Below are positions 37,401 to 49,280 of a DNA stretch of 64,000 nt, piece after piece (the stretch's first letter is position 1; every line of letters begins with the position of its first letter). Made by a program: the position numbers and the translations under genes. The notes beneath the pieces were generated by a model. That model did no database searches and was not told the DNA's origin. It saw only the letters and a list, made by a program, of their open reading frames with translations. The DNA lies in the NCBI GenBank assembly GCA_036785705.1, contig JAWUZG010000084.1, positions 7,763,501 to 7,827,500 of the forward strand. The letters run 5' to 3'. This DNA comes from Acanthornis magna (Eukaryota; Chordata; Aves; Passeriformes; Acanthizidae).

Positions 37401-40400
37401 ATTAACTAGTCTTTTCTCAGCTACATTCATCGTTTAGATGAACGTGTAATTTAGGTCAGCAATATCCTCCATTGTAATATTTCATATGAAAAAGAAAATT
37501 GAAATGAACACATTTTTTCAGCTACTTGTTGTCAAGTGTTGGCACTCATGAGCTGAGAGTTGCTGACTCAATGGCACTTTCGAAGATGAGAATTTCTCCA
37601 AAGAAACTGAGAAAAATCAGAGGCAGCGAAGATAAAACCCCACAAAATAGGGCCAAATCCTGGTCCACAATTAAACCATTCTAGTAATATGTTGGTGATG
37701 AAGAGCTGATATAGGAGCACATCACAATTGTCAGAATGGCATTACCTAAGATCCACACCATATCTGAGGGTGGTTTGGCATGCTGCCTCCGGTCTGGAGG
37801 CTAAGTCACCCATTCAGACCTAGCCATGCATGGCCCAGTTGGTAAAAGACTGCATTTGCTGCCCGTTGCACAGTTGCACTTTGTCTCCAAGTTGCACAAA
37901 GCAACTCCAAAGGCAGAACAGGCCCAGAAAGCTTCCTGCTGCTTGTTGCAAGGTGATAGACTTGCTGCAATAGGCTAGCAGACACTGCAGCAGCTATACC
38001 TGTGCCTTCCCAAATGTACATGCTGTCTTTCTCCTCCAGCACAAAATGAAAATTTCACAAGTAACTCAGGGAAATTAAGCTCCTCCTAAGAATGGTTTCC
38101 TTGGAGGACAACAGCACTGCTAGAAGTTGTGACTGGTGTGACTTGACCCACAAAGAACAGAAATCGTTGCAGACAGAGCAGAATTTGCATTTTCATTTGA
38201 TTTCTTGTACGATTTTGTAAGAGAAATATTAATAGCACACTAATGGTAGCAATTACTCTAATGAATGTAACAGCTGGTACCAGCAGCTGAGCATACGCTG
38301 TAGGTTTTGTACTTGCAACGGATGGCATGAGGTGGCTCCAAGCAGTGGCAATCACTGTCTTTTGCTTTTCCTGAGGATCCTATTTTCAGAAAGACTGTGC
38401 TTTTGGCAAAAAAGATGGAGAGCTACTTTTGTAAGTGCGTCACCTTTTGGGAGGTTACTGACAGCTCAAAGAAATAGGTAACAAGTTCAAAATATGGTCA
38501 GTCTCTCAACCTGCTCTGGTCCTCTCAATGGGTACAGTTCTACTGCCAAAGGAAGTATCCTTCAGCTGTGCACCCAGAAGTTTGATACTCCTCTTCCTAA
38601 AGACAAAAGTGAGTAGAGGAACTGCTGCAGTAGAACTCTGAAGCAATAAACAAAACTCTGGTCACTTGGAAATATTTAGAAACAAAATGCGTGTCTAGGA
38701 TCCCATGATTGCCACCCCCCTGCTTCACTTCTGAACAGACCCCATGAGAGTAAATGAAACAGAAATGTAGCACAGATACTAAAGAAAGGGCAGAAAGGAA
38801 ATAAGAAAATTGTTCTGGCTCATCTTCACTGAGATTTAAGCCTGAAGTTTAATTAAAGTGAACTGGGCTCCTGCTCTGCAGAACAGGAGCACCTAGGAAG
38901 CATTAGACTGAAAGGTTTTAGTTAAACCAATACGATGATGCCAGCCTCCCCAAAGGCAATGCAGTTCAGAGGTTTACCTCCAAATTCCCAAGGGTTGCCA
39001 AACTTGGTGTTCATCATTCTGGTTTTAAACTTGGAAGTCATAGCTATTCAAATGCTGTTCTACTTTCATATGCTTTTCATGAAAACACAGTCTCGGTACT
39101 AAGAAGCCGGCACTCCCAAGCTTCAGTAGAAGCCTGCAGGATCTGAATCGAACTGCAGGACACAGAGGAAGCATAAAAGGCAGTGGGCACTTCTGGTACT
39201 CACTTTATCTGGTGTGAAAACTTAAAAGGTTACAGTGACTGTGACTGTCATCTGCTCCTCTACTGAACAGTCAAGGATAATTGAATCAGAATTCTTGCCT
39301 GAATTTCAGAGTCCTGTTCATACCAGGTACTACTCAGACTGTTACCCAATCAGTCAACCAAAATACTACAGAAGTACTTTGTTTTTCCTGAAGACCTACA
39401 TGCTCTAAAATTACCTTAAATTGTTTTCAGAATAGAATGCTTCCAGAAGTTCCAAGTTCTCAAGCTAACATCGACATCTAGTAACCCATTTGCACTCTGT
39501 CTCTTGTAAACTTGGGTCAAGGTTGACTCTCTTGGCCCATTTTCTAAACAGACAGTACTGGTTATCCCACGCTCTTGTCCTGAAGGACTATTCCAGCCTA
39601 TGCTGCCATTAGGAAATGTAATGACTATGGTTTTAAAATGCCTTTCTGCCAAAGACTTACAGTGTGAATAAAGCACAAGTTTTAAATTTAAACTTCATGT
39701 GCATTCAGCAATCCTCAATGTCAAAAGATGCAGAAGAGTGTAAGACAGAGAGCAGAGCGAATACACCAACATTTTTATTGGAGGGAAATTAATTTCCTAG
39801 AAGCCACAGAAGACAAAATACAGTTTTAGGATCTTCACTGTTCTGACATTGCTAGAAAGAAAATCTCAAAGCATAGGACTCAAAGAAAAACAAACTAACA
39901 AAACCAAGTAGCATATCCATTAAGGTCTTCAAAAAATAAAGGGGCAGCTTAAAGGCAATCTGTCAGTGTAACAGCAGAACAGGCTCAGTTGCTGACTTCA
40001 GCAAGGAAGCAGACAGCTGCATTTTGGACAAATGAGACACTCCGAAGAAGAATTGCTGGCAGCTCTGTCAGAAGGACATTAAAATAATAAAATCCTATGG
40101 TCACAAGGGCAAGCATTGCAGATACAGGTGAGTCATAGACTATTTCAGGACACAAGTTTCTGAGACTCAAAACTATAAGGGACACCTACAATGTGGCCTC
40201 ACATGTCTCTTTGTGACAAACACATGGTCAAAGAGAGACATCCTCAGATGACTCAGCTGCCACCGCGTCATTTTCAAATAGCTTGGTCTGTCTTGCTTAA
40301 CCTCAAAAAATTCCCTTAATGAAAAGCAATTTCTACTCAAATTAGGACATGCCAAGTTGATGGGGATACAGGCCTAGAAAGTTTTGGCTAAATGTCACCA

Positions 40401-41850
40401 CTGCTATAAAGTCTCTTTTGTTGAATTTTGTTCTCTTTAAAGAAGTGAAAGGAAGACCATGTTCTTATTCAGATTCCAGAATATCACCCAGGAATACTGT
40501 GGTAGTGTGATCCCACTGCATCACTGGGATAAAAGCTATATAACAGCAGATATTCTGATCAGTCTTTGAGAAAGTATGAAGGACAAGATCAATAAATGCA
40601 CACTGAATTCTAACAGATTAAAATATGCACTTGACATTAAAATAACATTAACATAAACTTCGAGAAAAGTCTGCATGGCCCTTTCTCTGGTGTATTTTAA
40701 AAGCACCAGAGGTAACACAAACACCTAAAGCATGGGTAAACTGCCTCACTGCCTTGTTGTAGTACCTTGCTGTTCATTTAATGCTGAAAAAGAGGTGATT
40801 TACAGTCCAGATGATATATCATCCCCTTTTTTCCTTTCATTTTCTTACTGCATTATCTGCACAACAATGGTGTTACATCCTAGTGGAAAAGCAGTGTACT
40901 GTGCATCAGGACACCTGAATTCTTCACTTGGCCACAGGCTGACACTGACCTTGAATAAGTTTTTGCTCCTTATGTGTCCATTTTATACATTCAGGACCAG
41001 GTTGGTTTCTACTGCATTTAATGAGGTGTCCAGTGCTTTATATAACCCAGCTTTGATGCAAGCTGTAAATATTCAGGAGAAACAATGATATTGAATGTCT
41101 TACAGAAAGGAATGCCCATAAAGCTCAGGGGGAAGAATTTGTGCCTCCTTTAGCAGCTGCTGCTGCAGTTCAGCTACTCAAGGGCCAACTGTGATGCTGT
41201 GCCTTGGATCCATAGCTAGGACAGGGAATCAATTCACCAGCTGTATTCCATCCAAATTACAGTTGTAATTCACTTCTGAATTTCACTTCAGACCAAGTGG
41301 AAAAGGAGTTTGGTGGCAAAGATACAATGTGGAATGTGATGTTCAATACCAGACCATTTCATCTTTATTCAAGGCTTTATGAATTTACTTGTCATGGTCC
41401 TAAAGAGCTGACACCACTTTTAGACAGGTCTGTAAATGTAGGTAGCACAATTTTCCACAGGTTAGAGAAGAAAGAATTACCATGCACCTTAATAATTTAA
41501 AGTGCAAGGTTTTGTTTAAAGGAATAATTGAAATGAATTGTTAATAAACTTGGTCAAGTTTTTAATTATTTTTTAAAGAATTGCCTGACCCAAATAGAAG
41601 ACATAAAAACAAAAAACATGAAAGAGAGAGAGAAGGACTGAGGGAAGATAACAGTGCCACAGACATCAGCATTGATCTTGTTTTCCCAAATACACCCTGA
41701 ATATTTCAGACACTCCCCATTTACTTATGTTCTGCTCTGGGTTCATTCCTGCCCTGATTAATGTTCCAGCTACTGAAAGCCTCTGATGAAGTTAGACCTC
41801 AGGGGATTGTCTGTGGGCTAAATACAAAGGCATGTTCTTTTTAAAGACAG

Positions 41851-41886
41851 GAGGTTTATTATATTCTTGAGGTTTATTATATTCTT
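41851..41886 (+). repeat. perfect 18-bp tandem duplication
   Basis: GAGGTTTATTATATTCTT occurs twice in a row with no differences, so the duplication is recent. Confidence 0.95.
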
Positions 41887-43236
41887 TCCCCTGAGACAGA
41901 TAAACCAATGCATTAAATACATAAATCTACCACTGAGTGAACAGTTGGTGGGAGGATACATTTCTTGTCCCTAAATACAATCATAGATTATACCTGTGAG
42001 AGTGCCCATTTCATTCGCCATTTAAAAAGTAAATAAAATGGTGGAGTCTCACATACTTTTCAGAACCAGAAACACTTTTTGCACTGTTTTCCCCATAGAA
42101 CTGTCTTATATTATAAAATGCAATTTAAAAGTATAGATCTTCCTTGCTTTTGTACCGTTGAATACCCCCAATGCCCTGCCACACCTGCTGTTTTGTGTAA
42201 CACAGGCAAATTTTGCTATGTGCAAAGATACTGTCCCAGTGAAGCAAAGGAAAAATTCAATTAATCAAAAAACATTCACCCAAGACAAAAGCACCATTTT
42301 CACTTCTGGTGTAAGAAATTGCTGCATTGCACAAGCCTTCTACACTTAGGTTTCAGTATTCCTTACAAGTACTTGTCTTCATGTCATTGTCAAACAATTC
42401 CCTCAAAGGGCACTTTTCTGACCTTCCTGATAAGCTGACCCTGCTTTATTCTTTAATGAATAATTTTCTTTCTTCCACAGCCAGTTTTTCCATTTCTTTT
42501 GGTCATTGAGCTCTCATATCCCTTCCCATCAATCCCAACATTCCTGCAGAGACCAAAAAAAGCACAAACTAAAACTAAGCCTTAGTTTAAATCATTAAAG
42601 TTGAATTTCAGGGAATTTTATGAAAATTATCATAAAGTGTGATGTGGCTTTCTAATTAACAGAGAAAAAGCAGAAGTGTAAACCTCAAACTGCATGATTT
42701 TTCATTCATCTATTCAGTGAATCGGAAAGATCCTCAAGCTTTTTGTGTGAAAAAATAGGTTAGTAATATCATGACTAGTATTTTAAACATAATGCCTTGC
42801 TTCAGACTCTTAATTAACATCCTGAGTGTCAGGTAATTTCCTGTAGGCTCTCTAGTGTGAAGACAATCTTCGGTTCTTCAACATGTTTTCACAAAGAACC
42901 TCCTAATTTGTGCAGTCAACGTTTATTGGTGTATGCATGATTTAAGAAATAGCTTCTAACACCTGCATGCAATCCTATCTGAGCTACCCACACACTACTC
43001 CGTCCCTCAAAAAGTACTCTCACGTCTGGACACAAATACAGACCAGGAACTTTGCGCCACCATTCAAGATCAAAACAGCATTGCACTAACTACAAGAACT
43101 ACCCTATTTGCAGGGGACATTCCCTCTGGGTACGGAACTGGTTTGATCTTTGATGATAGTAATGCCTTGACGGTCTGCTTAAAGGTATCTTAATGTCTGA
43201 ACTGCATATTTTCCTTTTTCATTGGGGAAAAGATTA

Positions 43237-43252
43237 CACGTGACGTCACATG
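43237..43252. promoter_or_regulatory. overlapping E-box and full cAMP response element
   Basis: CACGTGACGTCACATG is a 16-bp palindrome with one mismatched pair. It contains CACGTG (43237-43242, bHLH-ZIP E-box) and TGACGTCA (43241-43248, CREB/ATF full site). Two CpGs survive in a region that is otherwise CpG-poor. Whether it is bound or active is unknown. Confidence 0.45.
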
Positions 43253-45819
43253 GCTGAGAACAGGGTGGTTTTGGCAAGGGTACATCCAGAGGTAGTGGGT
43301 TTTGGCAAGCATCCTCTAAGAGCCCACAACCTCAGGCATATTTCACAGAAGAACGAGCACAGCAGCTACACTTACAAACCCAATCTCACAAGGGTCTAGC
43401 TGAAAGCCAAGCTGATACTCTAGCAAAAGAACTCCAGGGTTTTCTCATGCAATTTTATCCACTCGCCAAAAATCCCCACTGAAAAAAGTCCATGTATTGT
43501 TTCTAAATGAAGTGACTTATTGATGCCTTAGTAACCAGTCTATTTTTATAATACAGCATCCTGATGCAGTCAGCCTGCAGAAGCTGGAGAGGAGAAAGGC
43601 AGCAAAACCCCCATGAGCCGGAGCTGAAATGTCAAGGAGCACTTCTGCCTTTGGGACGCAGTTCTCTGAGCTGTGCAGTGCCTTTATTGCAGCCAGCATG
43701 GAGCAGCACAGAAGCCTGCAGGAAACAAGAACGTAACCCAAATTCTGCCCTGTTGTACAAGAGAAAATCTCACTGGGAAGTCCACTGAATTCAATAAACT
43801 TTTACTGGGTTTACACAGATATAATGGGGATTAAAAATCTGGCCTCCTGTACTACGTGCCTTCAGCAACAGCCAGGGGGATAGCACCACACAGAAATACC
43901 TGACTTGTTAAAATGAGGGCCAGCAGTGCCAGGTGTGTGATTTTGGTATTTAAGTATTTTAGAATCTAATAGCACAATGCATTCAATGTGGCTCAGTGCT
44001 CTGGTGCTTCCCAGTGCTGGCTCAGTGTGGTGCAGAGATCCATCACAGGGTGGTAAACCTACTGCAAATAGAGAGCCCCCAAAGCACTGGAACAGAATAC
44101 AGATTTTCCTACACATTGTGGACATTCTTATCATTGATGTACTGGTTTTCTATTTACCTACTTTTTTAAATGGGGTACTGTTAAGTACTATGGACAGTAC
44201 AATATTACACTAGGACTGGAGTGGGTCATTGGCATGGGTTGGTTTTTTTTTTACACAACCATTTAGGAAAAAAATCTGACTTATATGGAATTTTTTTTAG
44301 CATTTTTCTAGAAACACATAGATTTTCTTCCATGGATTGTGTGGTCAAAACCCAAATGCAAGAATCTTTCCCTGAATATGACTGTTTTAATTGTGTTCCA
44401 GTGACTTAATATTTATGCAATTAGAAAGTAACTACTGTGGCATTTTAAAAGGTTCCTCTGAATGGCAAGCTGACAAGTGCTTGCATATCATTCTAAGTAA
44501 AATGACTTCCCATTGTTCTGCTGACTCTAACAACTATAATTACTCTTTTATTCAAAATGTTCAACATGTTTCAAGAAAGAACACAAAATCTTCCCTTAGT
44601 GTTCTAATGAGCTGCTTTCTACTGAAGAGCAAGTCCTTAAGTAGGAGAACATGTAAATTGATAGGGTGCCAAGAGCTGCACTAAATAAATAGCACCCCAT
44701 CACTTGCAGTTTGACTCAGTCTGGCAATGCTGAGCTGTTGGGCTTTTGGGAATTAAGTTTACAGAGAGGGAGGGAGCAGTGTGACCACTTCACTTGGGTT
44801 TTCTCAGAGTCCTCACCACTGGCCTATGGAGGAGACAAATCTGGGCATTTAGTCAGACTATTGGTCTTTTCTTTGTTCAAAAGGTACATTTGAAGACAAC
44901 CATAATGTTCAGAAACCTATTCAGGATTTTGAAATTACTCAGCAGCTCACAGGGAATACATCCCTGGGATCAATGGAAATATCACTGTTTCCTTCACCAA
45001 GCCAAGAATTTCATTCCTGGTTGGTTACTTTCCTGTGAAAGAGTCATTATGAGTTTCTGCTGCTTGCATTAGCATTACAAAAATACTTAATTGGTTTTGC
45101 TTAAAAACAGTCACTTTATGTAACTCAAGCATAGGAATGCAAATTTTATGGACTAAGTAACACTTTCAGAAGTAAATAAGTTCATAGCCATGCTTTTAGA
45201 TCAGTTTGACACAGAATAGAAACCTCAGGTGAACACAAGATAAGACGTAGCTGGTGTCAGAACAACCAGCTAAGGCCACGAATGGGAACCCTAGTGAGAA
45301 TTCATTTTTGAAAAATACTCTATTGCTTACACCAACAAGTAGTCTTTTATGGTTATAAGTTAGTGAAGTCTCAAAGAAACTTTGTGAAAGAGGGAGTCAA
45401 TAGATTGTTTAAATTTAGAAGAAAATAAATAGAAAATACGACTACGTTTATCTCAATAACCCAATATGCAACCAATATGCAACCCAATTGCACCCATGTT
45501 TCAAATACTGCGCACAGTCTTCGTCCTCCCATTTCAAAAAGCACACAGCAAACTGGAAAAGATATTGGAAGGGAAGCCTTCACAATAAAAGAAAAATGTT
45601 TGTGTTGAAAAACACTAGAATTTGTTTCTGATCTCTGTCTCTAAAAATCTGATTAAGAAAAAATAATTTAGTATTTATCATGAAGACATCATTTGCCCTC
45701 AAAAATACCAAAAGGCAGCTAAAAATACATATATATTCATGGTAACTTCATACCCTTAACTTCTTAGAAAAGACAGAGTGAAGCAAAAGGGAGAATTCAT
45801 CCTATCTCACTGTAATTTG

Positions 45820-45908
45820 GAAAAAAAAAAACCAAACAAGGACAAACGGGAAAAAAACCCAAACAACACAAAAACCAAAACAGCCCACCCAAAACAAAAA
45901 CCCAAAAG
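45820..45908 (+). repeat. A/C-only low-complexity tract
   Basis: Nearly all A and C on the + strand, built of AAACC, CAAAA and ACCCA units. The opposite strand reads as T/G-rich. Similar but shorter tracts occur at about 6254, 28509, 33808, 58456, 61615 and 63281. Confidence 0.85.
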
Positions 45909-48689
45909 TTTTCACATCTTCTGCCAAGCCAAAAAATTATTCATTTCGTATCTTAAAGATGGGTCAACTAGTTATGAGAATGAATCACTACAAACTTATG
46001 TGTGCAGTCTTCAGCACTGTTGGTAGTGCTGTTGGTTTTTTGCATTGTATAAAAATGCCAGCAAATGTTTCTCCTTTGCATGCACTCTAATATCTTTTAT
46101 TGACCTGTACAAAGATTCCACTTTTAAAACCTGTCTAGTTGAAGCCCAGTATTTTTCTATTTTTGCCACGCTAAGCAATCCAGATGGGTGGTGTAGGGAG
46201 TAACAGGCTTTCAAAAATATCCAGCTTCATTAATTTCTCTGCTCCCCCTTTATCATTGCCAGACTGCAAAGAGGAATAGGAGCAAGAGAAAAAGTGGATT
46301 GCACAGATTTTACAGATTGCTTGAGGTTTTTATTTCTTCCTCTCAAACTCCACCGTGGCTATAAAAAGTGAATAATCAAGAGGCCTGATTACCTTCTAGG
46401 GCTACAGTAATTTAATTAGTAAATCAAAATGATACATGCATGATAAAAATAATATATTCAACAAGATCAATGTTATAGAAGGGTGCCATGCAAAAACTGT
46501 CCCTCCAGGACAAAAACTGAAATAAAAATACTTTTCCTGTTCCCAGCAACTCCTAGTCTAATTTCTCTGCAGGTCAAGGTAGCCTAATTAGCTCTAAATA
46601 AGGAACACCCAGAAGAGTTTGTTCTATCATACACTTTCAAAGCCTCCAAACACGTGATTCACTCAGCTTAACTCTGGAGTTTGAAATTCAGACTATTTTG
46701 GCAACGATGATGCTGTGCTTTCCCTCGGATATAAAGGTATACCAGCTCTTGTAACACTCCAACTCCCAGATGATTTATTTTTTTTTAAATCTCTGTCTTG
46801 GTTTTAGCCCAATGAACATATACTTCTGTGGCACAGTTTAATTGCTTCTCCTTCTCACCCTTTCAGCTCAGCCCTCCGCCTGATGAAGCACCATCAGGTG
46901 GCACAGCAGAGAAAAAACAGGCTGAATGCCAAAGAGATGAAAGCATTTCTAATGCCTGAATGAAATCAGCAGAGTACTTAAAGCAGAGGCTTCTTCTGGA
47001 AAAGCAAACAGGAGCTCCCTTGCATCACATGCCCAACTTCATGCTACAACTGCTGCAAAACACCTCCTTATGGAATATTCAGAAGTTCTGCAGGAAGCAA
47101 AAAAGCAGAAAAACCTTGCTCTGTATTTCTGGGCCACCTGTGACAAGGTATCTACACAGCTGGACTAGTGGCCTTCCCAGTCATGACTGTGAACATCAGG
47201 GCTGCTGGTTAAGGGTGCAAATTTAGACCCTAAAAAGATGAGGCAAGGGCAATTGCAAAATTCAGGTGTATGGTGCAAGGCGATGTTCGTGCACAGCTGA
47301 TATTCTATACTGAAGAGAACAATCATACCAGTTTCCATATGATGGTGTCTGTGAATAAAAAACCACCAGACTGATAAAGCGGTTTCACTTTTATGAAACA
47401 TCAGGAAGCTTGCTCCAGCAGCCAATAAACCAGTGGCAGTTAAATTGATATCTTCCAGCTCAGGCATCATCATGCAAATCAGCAAATGCTATATTTTAGT
47501 ACTTGTGAAATGCTGACATGCATACATAAATCAGGAATCACTTTGCCAAGCTGTTCTCATGCTCTTTCAGTTTAAAGTGGCAGGAGCCTCAACCAGATAA
47601 TCTTATGGTAAAGCGCCACTGGCCACATAATATTGATACTTTACAGAAACACAGTATTTTGAAAAACCTGGCTATCAGCCAAAGTATGGCTTCTAACTCC
47701 AAAGGCTTAGAATATTTTAGAAATAGCACACTAAAGGAAAGAAAACAACATCAGGCATCTTGAAAAAGCAGACAAAGGTTTTTCTAAGTGAATTTTTCTT
47801 TCATTCGTACACAGTGCTACATCCTATTACTAGTTTCTTATAATAACTACCTTCTGATTTGTGTCTCAGCAAAGACCTTCTGGGATTTTCCTCACATTAG
47901 TTTCTTTTAAACATTTCTCCATAGATAAGGTAATTAAATTTTTTTTAGGATGCTAATTTTCTCAATTTACTGCACTGAAAATAAGTGTCTACAACCTTTG
48001 GTTATAATTCAGCTGATACTGATCTGTAATTCTGGATATTCTTTGAGATAAACTAAGTGTTATAATTCTTGCACAGTTACAATTTTCAGGAGGACGATTA
48101 CAGTTTGTCTGTTCAAACAATTACATGAAAGAACGAAACTCAAAAATAAAAGCTAAGAATAGCAAATTAGTAGGTATTTTACATTTCATTTTCTGTAATC
48201 TATAGAAAAAAAAATAGAATCAGAAAGAATAACTTCCTATCTAAATTCCTATTTTTGTCCTACCTTCCAAACATGTACAGGCTACATTTTCAGATGTAGT
48301 TTGAAGTTTTATAAATGAAGTAAAAAAAGTTGGGTTTGGGATTCTTTTCTCATCTGCTATGAAGCACCATTTTAAGTTATACTTTTAGATGAAGAAAATT
48401 ATGGAAATTTGGTTCCATAACAGCTTGATTTTCTCAAGTGGACTGTACTGGAATGTCCCAGAAAAGGATTTTCCTTCCCAGTATTTCAGTGCTGGCAGCC
48501 TACACAGTTTGTGGTCTGGCATACAATAATTCAGCTATTTCACCAACTGCTTTAACTACATTGCATGTCTAAATCTGCCCAATCAAACCTCTCCAAGATT
48601 TCTTAATTGTCAGAGTAGACTAAAGGAACTCTTCACAAGGCCCTACTCAAACTGACTACAGAGTTTAAACCCAAGTCACGGTGTTTAAA

Positions 48690-49280
48690 AACAGAATCAC
48701 AGAAACATTTAGGTTGGAGAACACCTCCAAGATCATAAAGTTCCAACTTTTGACCAATCTCAAGTCAACTAAACCATAGCACTAAGTGCCACATCCAATT
48801 GTTTCTTAAACATCTACAGGGACAGTGACTCCACCACCTCCCTGAGCAGCCCATTCGAGTGCTTAACAACTCTTCCCATGAAGAAATTCCTCCTCGTGTC
48901 CAACCAGAATCTCCCCTGGCACAGCTTGAGGCCATTCATTTTTGTCCTGTTGCTGCTTGCCTGGGGAAAGAGCCCAACCTCTACCTGGCTACAGCCTCCT
49001 TTAAGGGCACTGTAGAGAGCAATAAGGTCTCTCCCTAAGCCTCCTTTTCTCCAGGATAAACACCCCCAGCTCCCTCAGCTGCTCATAAGATTTGTGCTCC
49101 AGACCCTTCCCCAGCTCTGTTGCCCTTCTCTGGACTCACTCCAGCCCTTCAATGTCTTTCTTGTAGCAAGGGGTCAGAAGTGCGCACTGCACTCAAGACG
49201 TGGCCTCACCGGAGTACAGAGGGACAATCACTGCCCTGGTCCTGCTGGCCACACTGCTTTTGACACAAGCCAAACAACAT
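48690..49280 (-). mobile_element. CR1 LINE 3' fragment, about 590 bp
   Basis: The + strand begins AACAGAATCACAGAAAC and keeps antisense CR1 landmarks: 'CTCCACCACCTCCCTGAGCA', 'CCAGAATCTCCCCTGGCACA', 'CCCCAGCTCCCTCAGCTGCT' and 'TGCCCTTCTCTGGACTCACT', ending near 'ACTGCTTTTGACACAAGCC'. It covers the end of the reverse transcriptase ORF and the 3' UTR. Frames inside it belong to the element and are broken. Confidence 0.95.

Larger units (their letters stand above)
28136..48689. other. 20.5-kb non-coding region, no gene recognised
   Basis: No exon, RNA gene or recognisable transposon. Named contents are A-rich tracts (28898, 45820), an (AT)25 microsatellite (31401), an 18-bp tandem duplication (41851) and a CREB/E-box-type palindrome (43237). 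Open frames are short and lack domain features. Highly diverged repeats would not be detectable by eye. Confidence 0.55.

Noticed and set aside
40125..40133. CAG|GTGAGT splice-donor match on the + strand
   Set aside because: No open, domain-bearing exon or acceptor upstream; such matches occur by chance at this scale.
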